Made by a program: the position numbers and the translations under genes. This document shows, one piece after another, positions 32,222-43,363 of a stretch of 64,000 bases of DNA. The notes beneath the pieces were generated by a model. That model was not told the DNA's origin. It saw nothing but the letters and a program-made list of their open reading frames with translations, and did not search any database. Position 1 is the stretch's first letter. Each line of letters opens with the position of its first letter. This DNA is from Hanleya hanleyi (lineage: Eukaryota > Mollusca > Polyplacophora > Lepidopleurida > Hanleyidae): NCBI GenBank assembly GCA_036873755.1, contig JAVTVY010018852.1:1-64000 (forward strand), written 5' to 3'.

Positions 32222-32464
32222 GCAGCCGTGTCCTATCCATTCATTCCACTCACCGTCTTTGGAGTCCTCGCCATTGTTGCGGCATTTCTGGCTTTGTTGC
32301 TTCCAGAGACGTTGAACAAGAAACTTCCAGATACCGTGGCAGAGGCAGAGGCGCTGGGCTGGGGATGTTGTGGGAGTAATTATGACAGTAGAGTTGATGA
32401 AAACAAACCAAAAACAAACGTGGAACAAAATAAGAACAAAACACAGGAAAATACCAAATTTTGA
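32222..32464 (+). CDS. SLC22 transporter gene 1, last exon (TM12, C-tail)
   Basis: Acceptor at 32220-32221. Reads AAVSYPFIPLTVFGVLAIVAAFLALLLPETLNKKLPDTVAEAEAL: TM12 ending in LLPET, then the (K)LPDT(V/I)xEAE motif, the standard end of SLC22 proteins. It is followed by a short CC-containing, then very hydrophilic Asn/Lys-rich tail (...KTNVEQNKNKTQENTKF) and TGA at 32462-32464. Phase 0. No close AATAAA: the nearest candidates are attaaa near 33329 and AATAAA at 33716-33721. Confidence 0.95.
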   Translation, partial: AAVSYPFIPLTVFGVLAIVAAFLALLLPETLNKKLPDTVAEAEALGWGCCGSNYDSRVDENKPKTNVEQNKNKTQENTKF

Positions 32465-33844
32465 AACAACGACTGTCTTCTTTGTTTTCTGGACAGCGCC
32501 TAGTCAGTAAGACGGGAATAGTCACCAGCAAACTCGCAATATACGTATAGAAACTGCAAGATGATCTCCGTTAATGATTACCTTGTCCGACCGCAGAGTT
32601 ATATATATCATATATGTACACATATTTCATTAGCTCATTCTAAATTCGATAAAATCTTGTAACTTATCCTTGTCCCTACACCAGGTATTGACTGTTTTGA
32701 ATACCGTACTATGTACATGTGTCATGGTACAAAGCCAGAACAAAGTTGATAGCTGTCATCCAAAACAGGTCGGAACATCATCACCATAAAAATGTGACCA
32801 ATCAGAGGCATGGCCCTTTCTCATCATCACCTTTGAAAAGTGATGACTACACACTAAAATAGTGACATAAATGGGGGACCAGGGCATCCATCGCCCTTTT
32901 CATTCCCTTTAAAGGGTAATGACCAGGCATCATTACCAAAAAAAATGTGACGGGACCTCATGTTTCTATTTCAGCAGAAAATAGGATCTCGTTTTAAACT
33001 GGACAAAACACCTTAAATGATAACAGTTCAAATGGAATGTTCCTGTTTGGTTGAGCGGGGAGTGGCAATATGGCACTGACATTTCGCCTGCTTGACCTTT
33101 GGCAATTTCAGTACCTGATGTATCGTCTCTGACGCATCTGCTGAAAATATTTTTAATTCCGCCGATTTCCTGATCTTTACGCCAAATTTTTGATCTCGAT
33201 TTGTTTCGGGATACATTGTCTTCACAGTTTCTCACTTCTGGCGGCATTGAGCTTGACATTTGGCCTACTTAAAGGAATAGTAAACTCTGCGTAAACTATT
33301 GATCGGCATGACAGCATTATGCCATCAGATTAAAAAAACACCGGTAGAAAAAAATTAGTAAAATTCGACACCTGAGTAAACACCGATTTATCGTTCACAC
33401 TTTAACACTTCATGGTCTGCCACATGTTGGAATGACTGTGACGTTCGACGGGTCTTACGGTTTTTATGTAGATGGCGCTGCGACAAAATCCCGTTGTCAT
33501 CCGGGCTCCATCTCATAAGGTAAAACATTAAACAACAACAAAAGAAGCATTAGCAGTGTTCCTTCTACTGCTACCGAGTGATGTAGCCTGATATTCATGC
33601 CTCACAAATAGAGCTCGTGAAAATATTATGCACAGTGCCACATGTCAACCTGTATATCAACTCGACATTCATACATCACGATCCTCATAATCGTCTCAGA
33701 GCGTAAATAAAGGTCCACAAATTGCGATCAAATCAATCGACTCCTGCATATAAGTGTATTTTATAACCCCAGTTCGTGGATCTTATTAGAAGAAACCCTC
33801 CATTATTCCACCACTTGGTGTTCGTATGAAACCGCACATTGTTA
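32465..33844. other. 3' flank of SLC22 gene 1
   Basis: Possible 3' UTR then intergenic sequence. AATAAA at 33716-33721. A short self-similar stretch at 32810-32950 ('ccttttc..tcaccttt(g)aaaagtgatgac' and 'ccctttaaagggtaatgacc') hints at a decayed repeat. Overlapping small frames at 32966-33259 on the minus strand have no recognisable motif. Confidence 0.5.
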
Positions 33845-33990
33845 GAAAAAGTGTTGTTTCGCCACTTTTAAGTGTTGGATACAACAGCTTAAAATGTTGC
33901 ATTTAACACTCAAAAGTGGCGAATACAACACTTTCTAAATGTTTTTCCTCCCCTTAACCGTAAATCTAACATTTGCGTTTTTAGAGAGCA
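33845..33990. mobile_element. Palindromic MITE M3, second copy (truncated)
   Basis: Same palindrome as 31926-32124 ('agtgttgtttcgccacttttaagtgttgg' against 'tttaacactcaaaagtggcgaatacaacact', ending 'aacatttgcgttttt'). The outer left arm is missing. It abuts the LINE remnant that follows. Confidence 0.85.
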
Positions 33991-34084
33991 GCTGGTATTA
34001 AACTTAGTCAAATATTACCTAACAAGCTCCACCATTGCAGTTAGCTTAACCAGAAGTAGACAGTTCTCTGACAAAATATAAAAA

Positions 34085-35071
34085 AAGCAGACACGAGCCA
34101 GCTCTTGTATACACAAGAATTTGGTCTACTGGGAGAGAAATATAGATCGCATCAGGCTATTTATACCGATGGTTCTAAAGATGGTGAGAGAGTAGCATGT
34201 GCTACTATCTTTAATTCGGAAACTAAAACCTGTCGACTACCAGGTAAAAGTTCGATATTCACTGCAGAAGCAAAAGCTATATTGTTGGTATTGAAGGTAT
34301 TGGTTCCACTAAAAAGAAAAAATATGTCATTTTCTCAGATTCACTGTCATGCCTCCAAGCGATTAAAAGTGGAACTTCGACTTATTCCACTATCTTGATT
34401 ATTCTACAACTACATGACTGTAGATTTGTTCAACTGATTGATATTGTGTTCTGTTGGTTGCCTAGTCACGTTGGCATCAAAGATAATACTGAGGCTGATA
34501 GGATGGCTAAGGCAGCCCTAGATGCTGAAATTGATCCGTTGGAATCCCATATATCGATTTCAGGTCCTCTATCTCTACTTAAGTGAGACGACTGTTTCAA
34601 TCTTTATGGGATGCTGTGAATAATAACAAACTTCATGAGTTAAAAAAAACTGTAGGCTATACTCATCTGAACAGCCGGAAACGTTTCTGATCAACCCGTG
34701 ATCAGGCGATGTAGAATCGGCCATACACGATTAACTCACGAACATTCACTGAAAAAAGAGCCCGTCCCAAGGTGCGTTCCATGCCATGATGATCTTATCG
34801 AATGTATGGATTTTAAGATTGTAAGAGATGCGTTTTATCGAGCGACTACTTTGGAAGATCTTTTTCAGTCGGTTGAGGGAGGATTGCATCTTGGGTTATT
34901 TGAGAGAAATCGGGATGTTGCATAAGTTTTAATGTGTGTATGTTTTAATGCGTTCGATTACTAAGTTAGTGACTTGAGTACTTATACATTTTTTTGATCG
35001 TCGCTATATAGCTGAAGTTTTGCTGAGCGCGACTTTAAACCTTAATTCTCTCTCTCTCTCTCTCTCTCTCT
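34085..35071 (+). pseudogene. I/Nimbus-type LINE 3' end: RNase H domain, C-tail and CT tail
   Basis: Frames in order: HQAIYTDGSKDGERVACA (34150-) with the RNase H catalytic Asp; SIFTAEAKAILLVL with the second acidic residue; a frameshift near 34318 hiding IFSDSLSCLQAIKSG (third acidic residue); FCWLPSHVGIKDNTEADRMAK (fourth). The four RNase H motifs are therefore all present but in two frames. Then RCRIGHTRLTHEHSLKKEPVPRCVPCHDDL, the post-RNase-H CCHC-like tail, ending ...LFERNRDVA at 34925. 3' UTR with 'gatcgtcgctatatagctgaagttttgctgagcg' and (CT)n at 35047-35071. No RT remains, so 5'-truncated. Ribonuclease H in a LINE ORF2 is typical of the I clade. Confidence 0.85.
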
Positions 35072-35560
35072 GCCAAAAGCCATCGACAATGATTTAGAAC
35101 TGGTCTCCATGTTATTAGCTGCACTGCCTGGAGCACAACTACGTCAAAAGCAATAATGTCAGGTGGTATTTCAAGGATCTTCATTGGCTAAGGGCTCTCA
35201 GGCTTGTTATAATGACGACCTCCGCGGATTCCAATGCGCGGATTCTTGATCTGGGCAATAGCTCTTATGCTCAAAACGTTCTCATTCATTCGGAATTACT
35301 AGAAAAGCTGCTTTGTTTTGGTTTTCGAATACTGGTGATATAGTGCTTTCGATATTATTATGCATCGCCTTGAGGTTTTCTATTAGCGCGCGACATCTGG
35401 TGAAATGTGAAAGGATGCAGACTATTTGCATGAAAACTAAATAACGAAAGTCGGTGTGAGAAGAAGTGGTCCAATAACATAACGTAACAGTTCACTTGAG
35501 TCTCATTAGCTCCCAAATGTAACATCTACATGTTTGCTGGAACTGCTGTCAACAGACGCC
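35072..35560. other. No recognisable gene
   Basis: Nothing that I can support. Confidence 0.5.
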
Positions 35561-35564
35561 TTAC

Positions 35565-36138
35565 CCCTATCTGCCCTGGGCTTTTTGGGACCTGTCCAGG
35601 CCTGGGGGGGGGGGGGTCCGAAATGGCCCCCCCTAATTATTTTTCTTACCCCTTGAGCTAGGGGGCTAAAACTTATCACACTATACCCTTGGGTCAAGCT
35701 CTACCAGAAAATGGGGAAAAAATCCAAGATGGCCGCTTTGATGACGTCATTTTCAAAAACGGCATTTTTTGGTCTATTTTTCGGTCAGATTTTCCGAATT
35801 TTTCATTTTTGCAATTTCTTCGCAAAAACTGCATGATAAATTAGTAAATATTAATGTGATGTGGAATAAAATAGTATTTGCCAACTTTTCATCGCGGAAA
35901 AGCAGAAATTTTGAAGAAATATGACAAAAATATCACTTTTCTGCTACGCCATGTGGCCGCCATCTTGGATTTACCCATGATTCTCTGCTCGGTGGGTCAT
36001 GCAAATAGGCTAAAAATGACTCCAATATGAGAAACTATAAAGTCGCGAAGTTTCAGCTCTCCATTTTTTGTCGTTCCGGATACAGCGCAGAAAGTTTCGT
36101 AGGGGGGACATAATGACTCCCCCACCGGCCAAATAGGG
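35565..36138 (+). mobile_element. MITE M1, copy E (complete, 574 bp)
   Basis: Same orientation as copy A and very similar to it. Left flank TTAC (35561-35564, one change from TTAA), right flank TTAA (36139-36142). Ends CCCTATCTGCCCTGGG and ...AAATAGGG. One TGACGTCA at 35742-35749; the second site of the pair is deleted. Confidence 0.9.
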
Positions 36139-36239
36139 TTAAACCGGTAGTGGTAAAGCAAACATTTCAGTAAAAAACAATCTAAAATGGCTTGGCAGAG
36201 TATGCGTTCACAGTACACAGATGTATTCAGACATGTCAC

Positions 36240-36440
36240 TAGGCATGACTGGCCGTGTGGATACTTCATAGTCTCCATATGAACCCCCACAACAAAAGCT
36301 CGACTGAGATACTAAGACTACGTCCGAGAATCCATCGTATTTTCGGGTCTGAATGTGAAGTGTCGAGAGAAGCTTTCCCGAAGAGTCATATGGTTGCTTT
36401 TTAGTCGCCAGGCGCCGTCAATTTTTCCCACCTCTTGCTC
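36240..36440 (-). repeat. Direct repeat D1, third copy (inverted)
   Basis: Reverse complement of part of 530-826/1028-1326: 'ggccgtgtggatacttcatagtc', 'gagatactaag', 'gtattttcgggt', 'catatggttgctttttagtcgcca'. Confidence 0.7.
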
Positions 36441-36702
36441 GTCGCTCCAATTCACCACTGACTTTTTAAACTATTACTCTCATTCAACATTTTTATGAAA
36501 TGAACCCCCTCCCCCCCCCCAGAAACAACTAAATTGCAACTTCCCAGAATTGTATTATTCCAGTTGTCTAGACCAACAATTGAACCATAATGTTGAAATA
36601 TTCGCCAATTCATAAAAGTTCATATATGTAAAGATCCAAAATTTTCAGAATTTCTTTGATTCTAAAGACACAGATTTCGGCGGAATTCAGATTTGTTGGA
36701 TT

Positions 36703-37135
36703 ACAAGCGTCTGGTCCGTCATTCATAATTCGGCCGTCGTCCATTAGAGAATATCCGCGTCCATAATCCAAAGACCTATTCCATATTCGATATAACAGTA
36801 TTAGCACCAAATTCAAAAAGACAATCATAGTATACATAAACACAGGCTCGTTTCCTGCAAGAGAGAAGCGGTCAACAGTTTTCAATGATGCCGGCAAGGC
36901 ATCATGATGTTCCAAAAATATCAAATCCGTATCGCTGATCAGTATTCTTAATCCATAATATTCGTTGTAAAGTCGTCATCTAAAGAATGATGTATCTTAG
37001 TCACGCTTTGATTGTGGCTGTTCATATGAACACCATGGGGATCTTGAAGTACATGGGTTCATACGGCCCCTAGCCCCGGGTTAAGCAGAATTAGACACAA
37101 GTTAAGGAACGTAACGCCATATATCTTGCACGCTA
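36703..37135 (+). repeat. Dispersed repeat R1, uninterrupted copy
   Basis: The best intact R1 copy (about 430 bp), with 'cccgggttaagcag' undisturbed at 37076-37090: the empty site for the MITE in the 14 kb copy. On its minus strand a membrane-helix-like segment (FMYTMIVFLNLVLILLY) follows the pyrimidine-rich AG, but the frame is not kept in other copies, so I do not call a gene. Confidence 0.8.
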
Positions 37136-37909
37136 CTCTCGTATTTTGCGATATGATAACTTGTCATAACGAATTTTTCAGAACATGAACTCCAATGCGA
37201 CTAATTGAACAACTACTGGGCCTATATTTTCCAGAAACGTCCACATATAAACGTATATTTTCGTCAAACATACACGATATTCAAGTTTCAAATTGTTTTC
37301 AGATTTTGACGAGAAGTGATTGTGTGTATGCGAAGTCTCTTTACGGAAATTGTTTGTACAAAACTTCGCAGTTCATAGCTTGAATTTGTAAATATTCGTT
37401 AAAACATGGACGTGTATGCTTTTTCTCTACCTGTTAAACGCATCCACCTGTATTTCTTTGCTGGGTTTTATGAGTTTCCAGACAATGGTCTATTATGTCC
37501 AATGTTAAAATCGGCATAATAACCTACATCGGTCGGGGTAAAGAACTGTGTTTTTCTAAATCTTCCCAATGTATCAATTTGTGAACTAGAAAGGATCGTC
37601 CTTTTCGCATTTACATCAGAGATTCTTGAAAGCCGCTAAATATTTATAAATGACGAACTTATGAAAACTGAGAGACAGTTGTGGAGTTTCCAGTGTTTGC
37701 CGTTAAACTGTTGATGGAACAAATTGGCAGTTCGTATATAGGAATCCAAGGAAACCTCACAGACCTCGAAATCTCTGAATAAGAGTGTATTTTCTTCCTT
37801 GGAACAGCAACACCGTTTCCCTCTTCGTCTTCTTCACATCGACTGGGTCAGTGGCCTGAAGAAAACAAGCGCTGGACGAGCACAGAGACCTACATCGGAG
37901 CAATAGCTT
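37136..37909. other. No recognisable gene
   Basis: Non-coding; the 62-codon frame at 37195-37383 has no recognisable motif. Confidence 0.5.
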
Positions 37910-38022
37910 AGAGGAATGTAGCCTTGAGCTATAGGCCTCAGGCTCCTAGAGGAATGGAGCCTTGAGCTATAGGCCTCAGGCTCCTAGAGGAATGTAGCAT
38001 TGAGCTATAGGCCTCAGGCTCC
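37910..38022 (+). repeat. 38-bp tandem repeat, 3 copies
   Basis: Unit tagaggaatgtagccttgagctataggcctcaggctcc, three copies with 1-2 substitutions (tgtagcc/tggagcc/tgtagca). The inner 'gagctataggcctc' is partly self-complementary. Confidence 0.92.
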
Positions 38023-39389
38023 TAAATAAAAAAAAGTCCCGATCCTACACGTAATCTCTGACAAAGGCTAGAATTTCCCCGATTTTTTTTCCGCCTTCGT
38101 TGCAACGATTAATAGAAAGCCGTTGCTACCACTGGCAAGTATTGTATTTGTTCTATTCAGTTGCAAATTTTATTTCGATTCATTGATCGATAACATGCCT
38201 CGCCGGGGCACTATTTGCGGGGCCTGAGCACTACTTTCAGCAGGCAGAGAAAACAGCGAAATGAGCACCTCATGTGTAGAGGCGCGCACAGCTTGAAATT
38301 TTGACGGTAAAAGTTTGACAAGAAGTTTGTCACCTTGTAGCGCTTGAAATAAACTACTTCCTGTCGAAAGATGAAAGTCTAAACTCAATTAGGGAACCAG
38401 TGAGGTATAATTTTGTTAATACTGCCGAACGTGTAAATTATTTAGGAGCCTGATGCCTATATCATGTATATATACCGACAAGAGTGAATTCAAGCAGTAC
38501 GGTTTGTCACAGATAGCCCTGCGTCACAGATGGCTGTTCCTGCCCGTAACTGGGGTATGGTCCCCACAAGATGAACATTAGAAAATACAGATTAATTGCC
38601 ATATATAAGAAAGTATGTATTCGCGGTGACCGATTTACAGATAGTATCGGAGGATGCATAGTTTACCCAACATACTTAAGTTTCAGAAATTTTCGAGAGA
38701 AACCAATTAATGAAGAACAGCGGTTGCCAGACAATGTTATAGCATAGGAATCCGTATCCCAGTTGCGCAGGTCGTTGACAGCAAATGGAACAGCTCATAT
38801 ATTGTTCTCCGCTGTCGTTTAGCGACAGTTGTCTGGGAAAATAGCGTACGTATGCAACAAAGGGGTGTGTAGACTGGAATAGTCCTCTATTTCATATGTA
38901 CTATTTGTCAATAATACCTAAATCACGTTCAATAAAATGAAAAAAAAATCTCCAAAATAAAATTAGGAAAAAAAGGAAAACATTTTGAGAGGTTTCGTGG
39001 TGTGAAGGTTCCTTTTGGAGACATGGCTAGCATGAATGTACTGATATGTTGTTTATCTTATCCGTAACAATTTGATTCTAACGCCATACTCTGACGTCAT
39101 GGTAGTAGCGTCATTTCCATTGCTGACATCACGATACAGGGGGGGGGGAACAATATTCAGAGTCAAGGACCACTTCGACCCCCTCCCCCAATAATTATGA
39201 CGGAAGTGACTTCGAATGGGTCGAAAATTAGTAGAGAAGCGTCTACAATCTTTAAAAAATCCTGTGGAGTAGGCCTACCCCGACCCCGCTTTCTTCCTTC
39301 ACAGGTTGATACTGGTCGTGACTAGATTTAAATTTCAGTTTCGTTCCAAGTGCCATCTTCTTTGCGGTGTTCTTTCTATCTGACATAGT
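38023..39389. other. No recognisable gene
   Basis: Nothing I can support. 38440-38500 repeats 'ggagcctgatgcctat', reminiscent of the 38-bp repeat just upstream. Confidence 0.45.
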
Positions 39390-39812
39390 GTTAACTCCAG
39401 CAACGATGAGCACAGTCTTAGTTATTATCAGTCCTTTCTATCTGACATAGTGTTAACTCCAGTAATGAGGAGCACAGTCTTAGTTATTATCAGTTCTTTC
39501 TGTCTGACATAGTGTTAACTCCAGCAACGATGAGCACAGTCTTAGTTATTATCAGTCCTTTCTATCTGACATAGTGTTAACTCCAGTAACGATGAGCAAA
39601 GTCTTAGTTATTATCAGTTCTTTCTATCTGACATAGTGTTAACTCCAGTAACGATGAGCACAGTCTTAGTTATTATCAGTCCCTTCTATCTGCCTAAGTG
39701 TTAACTCCAGTAACGATGAGCAAAGTCTTAGTTATTATCAGTCCTTTCTATCTAACATATAGTGTTAACTCCAGTAACGATGAGCAAAGTCTTAGTTATT
39801 ATCAGTCTCATA
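39390..39812 (+). repeat. 62-bp tandem repeat, ~6.7 copies
   Basis: Unit tagtgttaactccagyaacgatgagcacagtcttagttattatcagtcctttctatctgaca. Copies differ at a few sites (caacg/taacg/taatg; agcaca/agcaaa; tcctttc/ttctttc). Non-coding: short frames here only read the repeat. Confidence 0.95.
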
Positions 39813-41689
39813 CGCCTCTCTTTTTCGATAAAAAAACATCAATTAGCGCCTGGAATTGTCGCATTTGGCACACACAACTTCAGCTTGGCATTTAAGCAAC
39901 AACTTACACAACTAAGATCTCCATCGGTGAAAACATTGTGTGGCGACGCTGTATGGTATCATACCGGGGATTATGTCATCACCGTAATGGCACTGTGGCA
40001 GAACCAGAGCGATCCGAGGAACTTACGTGTGAATGAATGAACTGACCCTTTCTTGTGGAGGTGTTAGGATTTGACTTTGAATTAAACTGACGAGAAAACG
40101 GTTTCATCTGAACACTAATATTTGAGTTAGAACAACAGAAATTGTGAAAATTAGTATTTTATTAGCACCCCCGATCCGCGGCAGGGGACACACCCTCCCT
40201 GTCCCATCCTCGATTTGGCCCCCTACTGTTGAAATGCATCCGTCGCGCCTGCGATAGGTAACGTCATTCCAGCATGTGTATTCGGAGAGCAGGGTTTTTG
40301 AATGCCCTGAGAAACATGTGATGGATCCTAAAAATAATAAAACATTCTAACATATCCGTTGAATTGCACACAAGAACGTAAGAGGATTCCCGTTATCCAT
40401 ACTGTAGCGGTAGGATGTCTGCTTTCAAACGAATCTATCCCCATGACATTTGGTTCATGTGTTTGATTTTTGCAATCGTTGGATCCGATCTGGTGAATGC
40501 CAGTGTCCTAGGAAACATGTGAGGGTAGAGGGAAGGGGGAGTGGGGGTCTAGTTCGGGCCATAGATATCAAACATAATTCACAATAAAACTTTTCTTTTA
40601 GCGATACTGATAAATTCTCTATTCCAAATTACACAAGTCTGGTAAAGCAAGGTTACATTTCCCTGTTGGTAAATCCCTAAATGGTATAGAAAAATAGCTT
40701 CTATATGTAGGTCTAGATCTTCCGTAAATCGTGAGATCGCTCCTCACTCAAGCTTTTCTCTGCTGTAGCCTAGTTGATTCCGATATGCAATTGCCGATGT
40801 TTGGTAGAAGTCAGTGCCCAGGTGCATTTTGCAGGATCAGTTTCGCATGTTCTTGTTTTTCAGACAGATGTACCACGAAAATATAAGACATGACAACCAC
40901 GCCGACAGGCATACCCCCGTTCGGTACGGTGCTGCATGGGATGTTTTTTTTTTATTATTTCATACCCAAGAGACGGAAATACGTGTAGGCAGACTACAAA
41001 CCTGCTGAAAGCAGCGACAAGCCGGTCCCATTCCCTCGCACTGGAATAAGTTCGGATGTTCTTGTTTTGTTTTTTCGTTCGAATTATGTCAAAAATTCAC
41101 GTGTCGGAACTATGACAATGCCCATCAATGTGCATGCAAATGAGGGTTCCCGATTGTTCAAATGTGTCTACAAAACCGAGGCGGGAACCATAACAAGCCC
41201 TATTGGAAAGCCAGAGTTCCCTTCATATGACAATTCTGCAATGGCAGGAGATTTCACGTCGCGTTCCTAGTCGCCCGCCTGATAGATGGAGGCAAAAATG
41301 ACATTTTAGAAGTCTGATGCATCAATGCTATATGAAAAGGCTACACCTTACGACTCAATGCAATCTCAATAACAGAGATCACATGGGCTGAAGCCAAATG
41401 ACTCTCTTGAAAATAGAAAATGAATGATGCAACCGAAACAAGAGCCCGAGAGGCCTCAATATACATCAGTGAATCTGCAATTACACTGGTCCAAATTTCA
41501 AGGTTGTTTAATGACCTTGTTCCCAATTAGTGGCTAGCAATCCAGAGAATGTAACCCTTAAGACATCTTACATTCAATGATAAACTAAATATCGCGTTTG
41601 CGCATTTTGATCGCATTTTGCAGGACCTTGGTGGGTGGTAGCTCCATATCCCCGTCCAAGTGACGCTTGGTCTTCATGATGGACTTGTT
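39813..41689. other. No recognisable gene
   Basis: 1.9 kb with no exon, no repeat and no motif I can support. A 92-codon frame ending at 40040 begins inside the 62-bp array and its unique part has no recognisable domain. Confidence 0.5.
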
Positions 41690-42410
41690 CGATGTAACGC
41701 GCGTCAACTTCCGTCGACACGCCTTAACGCTCGTCTCAACGCCTTAAGGCACTATCTTTACGCCGTAACGCCCGTCTCAACTCCTTAACGCCCTATCTTA
41801 ACGCCTTATCTCAATACATTAACGCGCTAGCATAATGTCTTAACGCATGGTCAATCTTCTAATCACGCGCACATGTTTTGACTATTGGTCAGGGGATTCC
41901 CTTTCTTGCCGCATTTATTGCTATGCAAATAACCTTGCAGAGCCTGGGGCATGGTCAGCACATCCGATAGTGCCCTTTCTCTAATACGCCTCAGTGGGTA
42001 TACGCGTTTCACCCCCAGTTTGGCTCTACCCGATAAGAGCTTCAATAGAATACCTCCCTCGCCCCATTTGGACCATGGATGGTCCATCTCTACACCAAAA
42101 CGTCCGTCCAAATGCCCCTTTTCTACTATCGCCCTTTCTGATTCGACAAGAGCAGTCGAGAATACGCCTAACGGAGAAGAGGGAACATGACCGCATAATA
42201 AACTTTCTCAATTGGACGAGGGCATGCGAGAATTATGATTTGACTAGGCAACTGTTCGTGTGATGGGACGGTTGATAGCACGTTAAGGCGTTACGATATG
42301 GCGTTAATGCGTTATGTTACGGCGTGTTATTTTATAGCACGTTATGTTATTTATCTTAAGTCGTTAAGATAAGGCGTTAAAATAGGGCGTTATAAAGGCG
42401 TTTCTCTAAA
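41690..42410. mobile_element. Fold-back element with TTAACGCC-rich arms
   Basis: Left arm (41695-41855) is a run of cgccttaacg, acgcc(g)taacgc and gtcttaacgca at irregular 10-20 bp spacing. Right arm (42275-42405) is the reverse: cacgttaaggcg, ggcgttaatgcg, taaggcgttaaaatagggcg. A ~400-bp centre (41860-42265) lies between. Short-motif-rich inverted arms around a unique core are the Foldback/Galileo layout. The core's overlapping frames (41863-42263, both strands) have no recognised domain. Confidence 0.65.
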
Positions 42411-42510
42411 CTCTCCACAAAGGTCATAGGGCATATATACCAGCTTACTGTTTCTCTACTGCTAACGAGGCAACTGGACTTTAATTAGGACATAGGGCAT
42501 ATATGCCGGT

Positions 42511-42682
42511 GTGAGGGATAAGAATGTCCTGGTGATTAGTGTCCCTTTTCATATCCTTTTCTGTTGCAACTAAGAACGGACACTTGTCCCCAATATGGAG
42601 AAAAGTGTCCTACCTGGGTTAGAAGATAAGAGCCAGACACTCGTATCCACCGGACATTCTTAGCCACTACACCGGCTTAATG
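42511..42682. mobile_element. MITE M2, copy 2 (GCCGGTGT termini)
   Basis: About 170 bp. Ends GCCGGTGTgagggataagaatgtcc and its inverse ggacattcttagccactACACCGGC. Interior 'ttgtcc.caatatgg', 'tacctgggttagaagataag'. Related copy in the SLC22 intron at 10895-11107. Confidence 0.8.
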
Positions 42683-42870
42683 CTTTCTTTACTGCTAAGA
42701 GGGCAAATGGACCTCAATTATGCTTTTTCTATCACTGATGACGTCACATTAGTCTACCCCAAATGGTAAATTAGGATCAAGAATAGTTCAAACACGCCCC
42801 TGCGTACATGAAGATGCTATCTTTCTATAGTATTCCCTGATTTTCCCCTGTATTGTATGGGAATAAGAGG

Positions 42871-43012
42871 ATCCCATATAACTTGATGCTGAGATGAAAT
42901 TTCCCACTCGAGAGAAGGAAAAATCATCCCGACCGAGCCGTTAGGCGAGGTCGGGATGATTTTTCCTTCTCGAGAGTGGGAAATTTCATCTCAGCATCAA
43001 GTTATTTGGGAT
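42871..43012. repeat. Long hairpin, left flank of the recombinase
   Basis: Stem of about 64 bp per side around a 14-nt loop (gagccgttaggcga): outer atcccatataacttgatgct..., inner ...aaggaaaaatcatcccgacc, with its inverse following. Only 2-3 mismatches (ctcgagag against ctctcgag, atata against atttg). It lies 350 bp beyond the 3' end of the recombinase and shares its core with the right-hand palindrome at 45356-45553. Confidence 0.95.
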
Positions 43013-43363
43013 TCTTTTTCCCATATAATTTTTTTAGCCGAAAATATTGCCAACAAAGCACAACAAAGATTTTCAGCTGACGGTTTGTTTACAATTTTAC
43101 TGCGCAGTTATATACATTACGTAGGGTGAACAGGCACAAGGTTTATTACGCAGCAAGATTATTACGCAGCAAGAGAGAGTTCCCAGTTTAGAAATCATTA
43201 TAAACAGTAAATTTATCGAATTTAGCAGTTGAATCAATTCAGTTCGCCTTGGCTAAGGAGTAAAAGCATTACAGTTTGACGAAAGAGTCCAGTCCACAAT
43301 GTAACTCGTGACTGAAATGAACTGAACTTGAAAGTTGAAGCAGAAAGCGCGGGTTTCCAGAGT
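43013..43363. other. Spacer between hairpin and recombinase
   Basis: Non-coding. 'gtttattacgcagcaagattattacgcagcaagaga' (43140-43175) is a two-copy 17-bp tandem repeat. Confidence 0.6.

Noticed and set aside
36610..36924. 104-codon minus-strand frame with a membrane helix as a gene
   Set aside because: Lies in repeat R1. The frame is interrupted in the 13.6-kb and 9.8-kb copies, so there is no evidence of constraint.
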